Origin: Tethya wilhelma
Lineage: Eukaryota > Porifera > Demospongiae > Tethyida > Tethyidae
Length of the DNA: 64,000 nt
Direction of reading: 5' to 3'
Assembly: GCA_964030475.1 (NCBI GenBank)
Contig: CAXIPT010000009.1
Coordinates: 4,640,433-4,704,432 of the forward strand
The notes beneath the pieces are model-generated. The model was given only the letters and a program-made list of their open reading frames with translations. It searched no databases and had not been told where the DNA came from. This document shows, piece by piece, positions 50,014 to 61,039 of the stretch (positions are counted from its first letter, which is position 1; each line of letters opens with the position of its first letter). A program made the position numbers and the translations under genes.

Positions 50014-50700
50014 AGTATTTTACATAAAATACTGTATGGGTGTGTCTTGTGCATGCAATAGGATGGCTATGTAGTGATATGCATGAAAATGTGCAGTAAG
50101 TTTGCAGGATGGCTAGCGGAGAGTGTGTGCTAGCTGTAACTTCGAAGCATGGTGGGGTATCCAAACAAGCATGTGTTAAGTACATGTGATTGACGTTTGA
50201 CCTCTGTCCTTTGACCCCTCTGCCTCAAAGTGAGTCTGTACAGTAAAACTTGAATTTGACAGGGCTATATAAAATCCATTGTTCTTCAGAAGAGAGAGAG
50301 GCAGTGAGGTATGTGAGCTTGTAGGGTGTTTGTGTGTCTTAAATATCATGCTGAGTTTTTGACTGGATAGGAGCAGTTTTCCTGTTTACCTGTTATACAT
50401 TTTGTGAGAGAATGTGGTTGTCAAAAATGTATACATACATGAGTAGTTTTTCGTTTCTTTTCAACATACATTTTTTTGTTCATCTGTTAAGCCGCCTTGT
50501 AGTTATTCCCTGTGAATGAGTGGCAATGGCAGAAAAACCCATTTTAAAGAGATGAACTTTGACCCTTTTGAGCAATAATATCTATTTTTAGTCCAAATCC
50601 TCTCGGTTTTGAAATAGTATCCAGAGTTTCTATGAGCCTATGAATATTACTGTTTTATTTTGATCCCTGCCCACACAAAAACCTCCAACCTTAACTAACA
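50014..50700 (-). repeat. Interspersed repeat R1, copy 3
   Basis: Reverse orientation copy of 4790-5695. The following stretch 50694-51035 (from AACTAACAAAAAAATTTTTG on) is shared with 57290-57625, so copies 3 and 4 derive from one larger unit. Confidence 0.75.
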
Positions 50701-51264
50701 AAAAAATTTTTGTTTGTTAACTAAACGTAAAAAGGGCCTAAACATAAGGGTTTTAGATTAGTTAACAAACTAAAATTATAGGTGTTTGAGCATTTTTAAA
50801 TTTAGTTTTGTTATTATTTTGACCAACTCTTTATGATTGAGATTTAGTTAGTCAGGCCATTGTTTCTAAAACTAAAGGGTTTTATAACTAAAACAAGTAC
50901 CTATGAGACCTTTCATCTACAAATCACATGGGTTTCAAGCAGACATTTAGCATTTAATTAAAATGTTACGGTATAAGCCTAATTAATATATTTAACAGTA
51001 CAAACTAATTACTACATCAGCCCATTGCTATATATACATTGGACAGTCAAAAATAGTTCTAAATATAGCATACAGCACCTCTACAATGCAATAAGCCCAA
51101 GCACACAGCAGCTGCACATACAGCCCGCTACTGAGCACATGGAACAAGTATATGGCTTGTACAAAGGAAAATTGAGAGAACTCCATTTTTGTGGACTTTC
51201 TGAAGATTTCAAGCTCTGACGGACAATGATTTAAGACATAAAAGAGATGAAAACTGGCACTACG

Positions 51265-52440
51265 TTTTTGCACAGAAATATAAGTCAAACAAAAACCATG
51301 GTATTCAATACAAATAAGCTTATATTAATTTTATGATATTAAAACTATTCTTGACACTACCAGAAAGTGGAAACACCATGAAGTGACAGAAAAGAACCCT
51401 CTCAGCAACACTGGTATGAGTGAGAAGCTTGAAGAGAGCTGACTGAACTTAAAAAATGCCATCTTGGTCTTGACAGACAAGCCCAGACCTCACGTCCTTT
51501 TGTACTCCCATAGCAGCAAAAACTGTGATGTGCATGCTTGCCAGTTCAATAAGCAACCGGTTCAGAATAATTTGCCTTGGTCCAACCAAAAGAAAGAATG
51601 AGATGCAAATATGTTTGCATGCACTACCATAATGTACTATTATGTTACATGCCAGTAAATCCTGAGAGGTTTTTAACTTAATGATCAATAGGTCATGAAT
51701 ATTTAAGTTGCTCATTATGTATACATTTTGTTGATGACCAAAATAGGCTCTTTTTACACAAATTGCTGCTTTGTATTAAATTTTACTACTCTGTATCATG
51801 AATAACTAATTATACATGCTATTCAATCCCTCAAACTACCATCTCAAAAAATAAAGAGTATAGCATACTGAAAGCTTTTATCCAGGTAGTAGTAAGAAAA
51901 TTATCATGTTTCTTTTGGAAAACTTCTGCTGTAAAACTTCACTCTTTCAAAGAGGAGGGTTCAAAGAAGTTTAGTTCACTGTTTACATTGTATCTCAGTT
52001 CCAGTAGAAACTCAAGCAAAGACGAAAAGAATCAGCAAAGGCAAGCATTTTCAGCTATGTTTACTGCTTCCATTTGTTTGTAATGGTATTCATAAAGTGC
52101 ACATGTAAAGCAAGCTGTTGCTCTGAGCCAGCAGAATGCGTTGCTATGTGATGTTCCATTTTTTGTTAAATTTTCCTTTGCATATTTGGATTGAAATACC
52201 CGGACCCCACCTGGGCCACACTGCTGATATGTGAGAACTGTCAGATTGAGGCCAGTTTGGTCCCTAGAAAATTTCAGGTACTCATTCACAGCTGAGTCGA
52301 CTGGTGGAGATGGACACACACAACCACTAAAGGCAGGCGTGAAAAATGGCTACACCTTAAATTACTCATGGTGGGCCTTGAACATCCAACCATGAGATAT
52401 GGAGTTCAGAGCACTAAGCATTGCACCACCATTGGAACGA
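51265..52440 (-). repeat. Inverted duplication, arm A
   Basis: About 1.17 kb, present in opposite orientation at 61985-63520. A 95-codon frame on the minus strand (52319-52032, MCPSPPVDSAVNEYLKFSRD...) is largely preserved in the other arm except where that arm has an insertion. No family recognised for it. Confidence 0.85.
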
Positions 52441-53276
52441 TCGGTACCATTGTGATCAGCACAAAGAGATCTTTCAAATGATATATTTTGATGCCAGATT
52501 TAAATTTTGATGAAAATCATCCAAAAACATGGATTATAGCCTTTGGTCAAGTGCGATTTTGACAAAAATTACCATTTTCCATTTTTACGAGTAAACCATA
52601 TCATTTGAAAGCTTTCATCACTCTGACCACAGTGGAGCCAGTCCCATCTCAATACGACCTTCCTAGGCTGAGATAGGCCTGGTAATATGTTGCTGGGTTC
52701 TTGGTTTCTCATCACATATGATGGTTTTAGGTTCTTGGTTTCTCATTACTGTATGATGGTTTAGGTTCTCAACACATTATCAAGAATATCTCAGCCTAGG
52801 AAGGTCGTATTGAGCTGGAAAGGTACCATTGTGATCAGCACAAACATATCTTTCAAATAATATAATATTATTTTGATGCCAGATTTAAATTTTGATGAAA
52901 ATCATCAAAAACCATGGTCAAGTGCGATTTTGACAAAAATTACCATTTTCCAATTTTACAAGTAAACCATATCATTTGAAAGCTCTCATCACTCTGACCA
53001 CAGTGGTGCCAGTCCCATCTCAATAAGACCTTCCTAGGCTGAGATAGGCCTGGTAATGTGTTGCTGGGTTCTTGGTTTCTCATCACGTATGATGGTTTTA
53101 GGTTCTTGGTTTCTCATCATCATCACTGTATTATGGTATAGGTTCTCGACACATTATCAAGAATATCTCAGCCTAGGAAGGTCGTATTGAGCTGGGATCG
53201 GTACCATTGTGATCAGCACAAAGAGATCTTTCAAATGATATATTTTGATGCCAGATTAAATTTTGATGAGTCATGT
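52440..53276 (+). repeat. Tandem repeat, period about 380 bp (2.2 units)
   Basis: Units start GGTACCATTGTGATCAGCAC and contain TGCTGGGTTCTTGGTTTCTC twice and an inner inverted pair CTTCCTAGGCTGAGAT / ATCTCAGCCTAGGAAG. The same unit occurs in reverse, twice, at 55105-55715. Confidence 0.85.
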
Positions 53277-53338
53277 TTATATTATGTGAACTTGCCGCCA
53301 GCTAGTACAGTGCTAGTACTCTAACTATGATCATTGTT

Positions 53339-54874
53339 TAGCCTCGTAAACCAGTCCCTCCCCGCTATGCTTATTAAGCCTCGGCGCGTGCGTAGCACGT
53401 GCAGAGGATTATAGTAGTCGTTTTGTGTGTGTGTGCGTCTGTCTGTTACGAGATAATCTGGAGAACGGCAACCCTACGTGGGAAATAGAAGATACTTACG
53501 TTCATGAATCGAGGTTATCTTAAAATATTATGTGTGGCATCTTGCAAAACGCTGTAGTTTCTGAGATCTGAGGCTTTTGTGCTTCTCTGAACGCTTAGCT
53601 TCGAAACCGCACCTATCGATCACGCCCCGTGTAGTGTGCATTATCTAGAAAGTGGAGCTTTGCGAGAGTTATATAGTTGGACTGGATTTGTGCTTGTGCT
53701 TGTGCTTGGCTCAGGTGCTAGACCTGGTAACTCAACTGCTTGCAAGAGTCTTGTAAGTTAAAGTTAGTGAATGTATAATTGTATTGAAAACATAACACTA
53801 TATACTGAGAACGTGATAGTGGCTTCAAGTCAGTGCGGGTCCTTCGCAGAGTCTCACTGCATGAGTACTAGCTCAGTGTACCATGATTGAGTCCTAGCTG
53901 AATCATCATAGATGTATTACTATGGAATCATCAACATTGGTCTTAAACTATGTAAATGTGAAATGAACATCAGTGTTCAAGTTTTCAAGGCATGCACCGT
54001 CACTAAATGGCTGCCAGGCACTCGATCGGTAGTTTTCACTGATGTCACTGCCACTATAGCGTGCAGGCTGGCCACTGCTACTATCAGTAGACAATCAAGT
54101 CACTAGATTAATTGGTAGCCTCTCAGGCCAGACTTCAGACATGCCTGTGAGATCAATGAATTACTATAGCTAATGGTACTCTTGGTCTCATAATATTATT
54201 CATATTAATTTTAGTTACGCATTTTGGTGCAATACGCCGAGGCTTATGCACCATCGGTGCCTTCATTGCTAAGCGCGGGGAGGGCCTGGTCTCCAAAATC
54301 ACGTGAGTGACGTCAAGGGTAGAACTTAGGTAGAACTTTGATTTGCATATGTGGGCAGGTCGAGTAAGAAAGTGTAGTCCTGCCCACGCAACTCACAGCA
54401 CAAGCCAAGAGAGATCGATGACAAGCTTGTTCCAAGTGTATGAACGTAAGTACAGTACAAATTTACTTGTAAATGGCTGTGATTAGTATCTGTACCTGCT
54501 TTTTGCTCTTGCTGGAGTGCTGGCCTCCTATACATATTGTACACGCAAATACGCGAGTAGTCTGTGACAGAATTTTTCCTGGCCATAGATGGCTCACAAA
54601 ATAAGCCTAACTAAGCTAAAACAAGCTAAATTTAAAGTCTTAGAACACAAGTGCTACGTTTCTAAACTGTCTGCAAAAATTTTTTTGCCTGGACTCGTGA
54701 GCGCTTTTAGCGCTAGCTAATTTTGAGTGGGCGGATAAACCACCGAACAGCTTTCCGCCCACGCACACTTTTTGTGACGCAACTCACGTGATTTTGGAGA
54801 CCAGGCCCTCCCCGCGCTTAGCAATAAGCATAGCGGGGATAAGCATAGCGGGGAGGGACTGGTTTACGAGGCTA
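53339..54874. mobile_element. 1536-bp TIR element with 9-bp target duplication
   Basis: ATCATTGTT flanks both ends (53330-53338, 54875-54883). Inverted ends TAGCCTCGTAAACCAGTCCC (continuing TCCCCGCTATGCTTA), perfect for 35 bases. The 9-bp duplication fits Mutator-like elements. Interior: a CGACTACTATAATCC/(TG)n module, and a nested or related piece with its own inverted ends at 54261-54832. No transposase recognised. Confidence 0.85.
54261..54832. mobile_element. Inner TIR segment, about 570 bp
   Basis: Inverted ends TTGCTAAGCGCGGGGAGGGC (continuing CTGGTCTCCAAAATCACGTG). The word GCGGGGAGGGMCTGGT is shared with the ends of the surrounding element, so the two are relatives. Confidence 0.75.
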
Positions 54875-55104
54875 ATCATTGTTAGTGACTAAGTATATAT
54901 CCTCTGTGTAGCCGGTCAGGCTGCCACTACTAGCCTCCTGGTCCAGCAGGGCATCCGTCCTCATCAGTAGTTAAAATGATAATGAGTAATTCTAGCTAGT
55001 ATCCTCTGCTGGCTCCACTGTTACTGTACTGGAAGCTAGATTGTCATGTGTGACAATGTATTCTATTGCTAGGGCACCAAGGGTTAAGCACCTTAGTGCC
55101 TTCA

Positions 55105-55715
55105 TTGATAATGTGTTGAGAACCTATAGCTATACCATCATACAGTGATGAGAAACCAAGAACCTAAAACCATCATACGTGATGAGAAACCAAGAACCCA
55201 GCAACACATTACCAGGCCTATCTCAGCCTAGGAAGGTCGTATTGAAATGTGACTTGCTCCACTGTGGTCAGAGTGATGAGAGCTTTCAAATGATATGCTT
55301 TACTTGTGAAATTGGAAAATGGTAATTTTTGTCAAAATCGCACTTGACTAATCCATGGTTTTTGATGATTTTCATCAAAATTTAAATCTGGCATCAAAAT
55401 ATATCATTTGAAAGATCTCTTTGTGCTGATCACAATGGTACCAATCCCAGCTCAATACGACCTTCCTAAGCTGAGATATTCTTGATAATGTGTTGAGAAC
55501 CTATACCATCATACAGTGATGAGAAACCAAGAACCTAAAACCATCATACGTGATGAGAAACCAAGAACCCAGCAACACATTACCAGGCCTATCTCAGCCT
55601 AGGAAGGTCGTATTGAAATGGGACTGGCACCACTGTGGTCAGAGTGATGAGAGCTTTCAAATGATATGGTTTACTTGTGAAATTGGAAAATGGTAATTTT
55701 TGTCAAAATCGTACT
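55105..55715 (-). repeat. Reverse copies of the 380-bp tandem unit
   Basis: About 1.6 units in opposite orientation to 52440-53276, so the two arrays form a large inverted repeat around the 1536-bp element. The right end is cut by the MITE at 55718. Confidence 0.85.
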
Positions 55716-55717
55716 TA

Positions 55718-56251
55718 ACACATTATGGAATTGGTCTTCCGTTTATATGAGAGGGTGCTAAAATTCACTAAGTTTTTGTAAAATTTCAGCATACAAATCT
55801 TAATTATTTCAAATCTTGACAAAATCTTACATAAAGTGTCCAAAGTTGAACAAAGATGTGTGAATTCTGACATGGGTATACAAATTTGTACACCCTTGAC
55901 CTGCATGACCAATGGTATATAAATTTGTACAAATTTTTTACATCTTGAGTGGGTGTACAAATTTGTAAACCCTTCAAAATTTGAAGGTGTACAAATTTGT
56001 ATACTCTTCGTAATTTTGGAGGTGTACAAATTTGTACACCTCATAGATATGCAACATTTCACTTTGTTTAGCTAAAATTTTCGAAAAATGCTTACATTCT
56101 AGCGATGATAATTTTTTTCTGGCAAAAGCAGCATGTTATTTTTTAGCAATTTTTATTCAGTTTTAATTTTAAAAATGTCGAAATTTACCAAAAAGTCTAC
56201 AAAATTTAGCAAGCCCTATTTCATAAACGGAAGGGTAATTTCATAATGTGT
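55718..56251. mobile_element. 534-bp MITE with palindrome cluster
   Basis: TA on both sides (55716-55717, 56252-56253); inverted ends ACACATTATGGAATTGGTCT and, from the right, ACACATTATGAAATTACCCT, both continuing TCCGTTTAT. The interior (55873-56043) holds five degenerate copies of the palindrome GGTGTACAAATTTGTACACC. Tc1/mariner-type MITE by target site. Confidence 0.82.
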
Positions 56252-56253
56252 TA

Positions 56254-56814
56254 TATACAATTACAACATGACAGTCATGATAATTAATTTTGTTGATTAA
56301 GGACACAAGCCATGGCCATGCGTGCACAGGTATATCATTCTTATGGTACACAAGATTCTACACAATAAATTAATATTACAAAATAAATTGGTACTTTTTG
56401 AAGCATGCTTGATAATGTATAGCAATTTATTGAGTGGACACTTAGCACTAAGTATTATAGTGTGATCATCATGTACAATTATGTACACATAAAAGCAATT
56501 AAAAACAACCTAGCTACAGTAACTGTTACAAGTGGAAGCTTAAAAATACACTAACATCATGTATTCTGTACTCACAGTCAAGTAAAAACATATAGCTTAG
56601 TGAATACATGCAAAACTATAGCAGTGCATTGGTTGGAAACAACTATTTGAGTGTAGAAATGGGCTGCATGCATGGGCAGTGCTTAGCCTATCAAATATAG
56701 TATAATTTAGATCATAATTCAGAATTTGTCAATCTTGATCGACTAGATTTAGGCTCATTCTATTGGACTATAGAAACTTGTTGAACAGCCATCATGAAAT
56801 GCCAGCCTATATAT
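56254..56814. other. No gene recognised
   Basis: AT-rich unique DNA up to the N at 56815. Confidence 0.5.
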
Positions 56815-56815
56815 N

Positions 56816-57625
56816 CCTCTGCCTCAAAGTGAGTGTACAGTAAAGCTTGAATTTGACAGGGCTGTATAAAATCCATTGTTCTTCCCTAGTGGAGAAGAGA
56901 GAGAGGCAGTGAGGTATGTGAGCTTGTAGGGTGTTTACGTGTCGTAAATATCATGCTGAGTTTTTGACTGGATGGGAGCAGTTTTCCTGTTTACCTGTTA
57001 TACATTTTGTGAGAGAATGTGGTTGTCAAAAGTGTATACATAGTACAAAAAGGCTTCTACAGACTTGATGAGTAGTTTTTTGTTTCTTTTCAACATACGT
57101 TTTTTTGTTCATCTGTTAAGCCGCGTTGTAGTGATTCCCTCTGAGTGAGTGGCAATGGCAGAAAAACCCATTTTTAGAGAGATAAACCCTTTTGAGCAAT
57201 AATAACCATTTTTAGTCCAAATCCTCTCGGCTTTGAAATAGTATCCAGAGTTTCTAATCCCCGCCCACACAAAAACCTCTAACCTCAACTAACAAATTTT
57301 TTTGTTAGTAAAAAGGGCCTAAACAAGGGTTTTAGATTAGTTAACAAACTAAAATTATAGGTGTTTGAGCATTTTTAAATTTAGTTTTGTTACTATTTTG
57401 ACCAACTCTTTATGATTGAGATTTAGTTAGTCAGGCCATTTTTTCTAAAACTAAAGGGTTTTATAACTAAAACAAGTACCTATGAGACCTTTCATCTACA
57501 AATCACATGGGGTTCAAGCAGACATTTAGCATTTAATTAAAACGTTACGGTATAAGCCTATTACATTTATAACACTTAGCAGTACAAACTAATTACTACA
57601 TCAACTCATTGCTATATATACATTG
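56816..57625 (-). repeat. R1 copy 4 plus shared extension
   Basis: Begins at the first base after the N at 56815. Same order of sequence as 50217-51040, with small deletions. Confidence 0.75.
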
Positions 57626-57869
57626 GAAGTGATACAGTCAGGATGGGTGGGAACTACATGCACCTGTGCCGATGATCAGCCTCCGTATTGTCGGTATAGA
57701 TGGTTTTTTCTATGTGAGTGCTTTAGTGGTTAGTTGGTTATGGGAGGGAGCTGCTTGTGTTAACGATTCTTGCTTCTTTAAACGTTTGTCATCAATTAAT
57801 AATTTTTTGTCATTTTCACAAACAAAATAATTATCAATAAGAATAACAGCTGTATGGTATTTTCATTGT

Positions 57870-58670
57870 CTATGCTGTTCTTGGTTTATAGGCGTTTGAG
57901 TTTCTTGAGTCTGGTTTTTCTCTGAGAGGTTTTACTTTGTTCAGTGAATTCCTGTGTATTTTGTTCCATTCTGTGATCAAGTTTTGGCTCTTTGTGCTGA
58001 TTGGCAGCATTTCTTTTATTTCCTCCTGGATTTGGTTGATTATTTGTTTGTGTTGCTTGATTATATTTGTATAGTGCCTTACGAGAAGTGCTGTAAGTTT
58101 CATTGTGGTTACTTTTTGGATTTTGTGCCATTCAGTTTCGACATTTGTTTCCTCCAGTCGTCTAGTGAGTTCTTGGTGTGCTGCCCTGTGATCTGCAAAC
58201 TCGTGACGTTCCATGCTTTCTTCTCTCTGACCGTGGTGTTTCTCTGATACGTTGGATGTCTCTTGTTCTCCGTTTTTTCCTTCATCTTGAATGTCATGTT
58301 TTTGTTTAATATCTCTGTATTGTGTCATTTGATGTATAATGAAATTATCTGGTTGCATATCTTCTACACTTGGTGAAGCATCTGCCCAGTTTGGCATTTC
58401 TCCCAATACCATGGATGATTCAATGGGCTTGATAATATTCTGTTCTTTCTCAGTTTGGCTATCATTTGTAGTTGTTGGTAAAGGGTCGCCAGGTGTGAGC
58501 GGTGGTGTACCAGGCTGATGCTCCTGTAGATTGTGAGGTCTGTTTAGCCTCTTTTGGCTGACCATCTCTTCGGTCTGGCTTTTAACTGGTATCATAATGT
58601 TTAAACTTTCCGGTTTAGAGCAATTTTGGACGGCTACCTGTCCACCATTGGTAGCCGTTTTGCTCGACAT
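57870..58670 (-). CDS. 266-codon uncharacterised ORF downstream of a hammerhead motif
   Basis: Intact frame, polar and Gln/Glu/Lys-rich. The N-terminal half has PPLTPGDPLPTTT and looks disordered; residues about 165-245 (LTRRLEETNVETEWHKIQ... IIKQHKQIINQIQEEIKEML) look like a coiled coil. It starts 73 bases after the hammerhead core on the same strand. It resembles the accessory or first ORF of a retroelement rather than a cellular enzyme; no reverse transcriptase or GIY-YIG domain was seen downstream. Function not assigned. Confidence 0.5.
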   Translation of the reverse strand: MSSKTATNGGQVAVQNCSKPESLNIMIPVKSQTEEMVSQKRLNRPHNLQEHQPGTPPLTPGDPLPTTTNDSQTEKEQNIIKPIESSMVLGEMPNWADASPSVEDMQPDNFIIHQMTQYRDIKQKHDIQDEGKNGEQETSNVSEKHHGQREESMERHEFADHRAAHQELTRRLEETNVETEWHKIQKVTTMKLTALLVRHYTNIIKQHKQIINQIQEEIKEMLPISTKSQNLITEWNKIHRNSLNKVKPLREKPDSRNSNAYKPRTA

Positions 58671-58743
58671 ATGAATTTTATTCTTGGACCTTCAGGCCTC
58701 CTGTTCTCCTTGGGTTGGATGTTCTTCAGTCTTCTGGTTCAGT

Positions 58744-58786
58744 CTTCCCGAACATGTTTCGACCAGTAGTCTTCATCAGCAGGAAG
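58744..58786 (-). ncRNA. Hammerhead ribozyme motif (type I, short stem III)
   Basis: On the minus strand: stem I strand CUUCCUG, core CUGAUGA, an extra A, stem II GAC/GUC with a 5-base loop, GAAA (sharing its last A with stem III), stem III ACAUGU (self-complementary, as in dimeric hammerheads), cleavage U, then CGGGAAG pairing back to stem I over 7 positions (one G-U). All conserved core bases are present. The unpaired A at 10.1 weakens stem II. Such minimal motifs are established in Penelope-like retroelements and retrozymes. Confidence 0.65.
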
Positions 58787-58825
58787 TAATGACTGTGAAG
58801 CTCGTGTGATTTCCTTCTTTTTTAT

Positions 58826-59032
58826 TTAGTAGAGCGTGTTTAATGCGCACGCGTGCATTTCTGTGGTTGCATTAGCGTACGCTTTTAGCGTCTCGAGATA
58901 AAGATTATCGGTGTGGTTGCTAGTGAAAGAGAATGGTTTTGTCTGCTCAGAGGGAATTATTATAATATTCTCATTATAGTTTGTTATTGGCTGATTTTGA
59001 TATGTGTGTGGTTGAGCACATCCAGATTCCAC
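58826..59032 (-). other. Short ORF upstream of the hammerhead motif
   Basis: 68 codons, MESGCAQPHTYQNQP... ending HACALNTLY. It lies 5' of the ribozyme on the same strand and may be the end of a preceding retroelement frame. No domain recognised. Confidence 0.3.
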
Positions 59033-59185
59033 GGTTTTGCAATTATTGTAATTAATTCAGGTTGCTGAATTTTGAACAACTAGTTTGGCTTGATTGTTAG
59101 AGGAATGGTGAAAGGTTTGGTTGGAAGGAGTGATAGTGGGACAATACGTTTGGTATGCATAATATTTCACTTTGGATTCTGGTTN

Positions 59186-59752
59186 TCTATATGTTATGAT
59201 AATCAAAGTCCTGATTCATCTCTTAAGAAGAGCAACCAGGTATCACAAAACTTCAGTGCATTTAATTCCAAATAACGCACACTTTTGTGTGTGGAAAGGG
59301 TCGTCAATTCGAATTTTCTAGAAGCTAATGAATTATGCATGAGTGTAGAAATTAATGGCGGCCATATGGAGGAGACGCTTTTCGCTTTGTATCCAGCTAC
59401 TCAGCGAGAGGCGCTAAAAACCGATGACAAAAGCGACTGTCCCAGAAGAAACCAAGTTCGTTTGTTCAAGAATCAGCTTCTGAAAGTGAATAGTCTCTGA
59501 GAAAAGTTGAGCCAAAATAGAAGAAGAATAAGAAGAAGATGGAGAAAATTGTAGGTTTGGCATGTTTGTGTTTGTTACTTTAGCGGCCATGTTTTTGGGC
59601 TCATTAGAAATAGAAAGAGCTTAATAGTAGCTTAAGAAGCCTTTTAGTGCTAAGCGCTAAGTTTTTGCAGAATTATTCGCGTGAATATTTGTATTGCGCT
59701 AATGGGCCATCCGTGCCATTCCTGTGTACCCAGTACTACCGTACTGGGAATA
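59186..59752 (-). mobile_element. R3 element, copy E
   Basis: Reverse orientation; starts in mid-element immediately after the N at 59185 and ends at the palindromic GTACTGGGAATA. Its inner part matches 25769-26380 of copy A closely. Confidence 0.8.
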
Positions 59753-60195
59753 GTCTCTTGTTAACAATATATACAATGTCATGTACGGTGTTATTCATTC
59801 CCTCTGTGAGCATCTACAAGCATTGAATAATCAAATGTAGTCATGCAAGGTCCACAATAATATTATTCTCAGGGGTCAAAGTATTTTGTAAGTACTTTTC
59901 GGACTCTCTTACCCTCTGTTTCATTGCTATCAGTTAAGTATCTGTTGTGTGATGTATTGGGTTAAAAATGTTGATCATATTCGATAGTGTTAGTAACTCT
60001 TTCTTCACTTATATGCTCCCAGTTCAGTTCACAGTAATTGTGTAATACGAAGCAAGTACGTCATATAAGTTGTTGTCCATTGCTCTCTTTAAACAGGCAA
60101 ATCTGGCCTTCAGTCGTCCAATTACGTTTCGTGCACTGCAGAGCTTACGCCCAAAGTACTGCTCTTGGTGTGTAGATCCACCTGCAGTGCTCGAA
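59753..60195. other. No gene recognised
   Basis: Unique AT-rich DNA; no open frame or repeat supported. Confidence 0.5.
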
Positions 60196-60199
60196 TTAA

Positions 60200-60818
60200 C
60201 TCTTTAGGGCCGACAGCGCCAAAAGTCGCACGGCGTATTCCACGATCGCATAATCTGCGATTTTTCGCATTTTTTATTTTATAGCCATAGCGTTTGAGCT
60301 ATTAGCTTTAGACTTGCTGTGCAGTTAGGTAAGGAAGTGCTCTACTAAAATACTAAGTAAGAGTCAGGTCTGATTAGTGGGAGGGGAGATATAAGCTTTA
60401 GAGTTCAAAGGTCGCAATCGCGGCGAGATCGTGACCTTTGGTTTTAAACTCACGTTTTTTTCTTAGTGCTTAGCAGGAGAAGCTTGACGCTAGCTATAGA
60501 GGTGCAGGGAGGCTTAGGCTATTCCTGCATGCAAGCGCTTTTGCAGTGCTGCTCTTCAAGCTGGAAAAAAAGCCTAAAGTATGCAGGTCGTTTGGCGAAC
60601 TTTGACCCCTTCCGTTTTTGCAAGCTTTTAAGTTAATAAAAGCTAACTTAGAACTAATTTGATATAGCCATGGCTTAGTACAACCATAGCTAAGCTCAAC
60701 TAGCTACAAAAGAGAGTGACTAAGGCTAAAGCAAAAACAAAAATGTACAAAAACCAAGGTTAATTAAATATTCATAAAATCTAATTAAATATGCATAATA
60801 AATTTAGGCCCTAAAGAG
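60200..60818. mobile_element. 619-bp MITE with TTAA target duplication (piggyBac-like)
   Basis: TTAA on both sides (60196-60199, 60819-60822), perfect inverted ends CTCTTTAGGGCC. The TTAA duplication is shared by piggyBac and Kolobok; the C-pyrimidine-C start favours piggyBac. No coding capacity. Confidence 0.78.
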
Positions 60819-61039
60819 TTAACAGTCTGTCACCAGACAATTTTTGGTCAAATTGCGAGTATGTGCAATTTTTACTGACACTGCAGAAATTTTTTGCATG
60901 TGCTGCAAAAAAATTGCAGGGCAAGCGCGTGCACTAGCAAAAAAAATAAAGGGCAAGCACATGTGTTAGCAAAAAAATAAATTTGTAAACGCGCGACCAC
61001 ATGGGCCAAGTGTAAAATAGTCTATAATGTCGGCAAAAT

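Noticed and set aside
55715..56062. 115-codon frame on the minus strand rich in QICTP/NLYT repeats
   Set aside because: It is the translation of the palindrome cluster and MITE end; the repeats are explained by DNA symmetry.
57954..58247. Hydrophobic 97-codon frame on the plus strand
   Set aside because: Complement of the coiled-coil ORF on the minus strand, whose composition and ribozyme context are more convincing.
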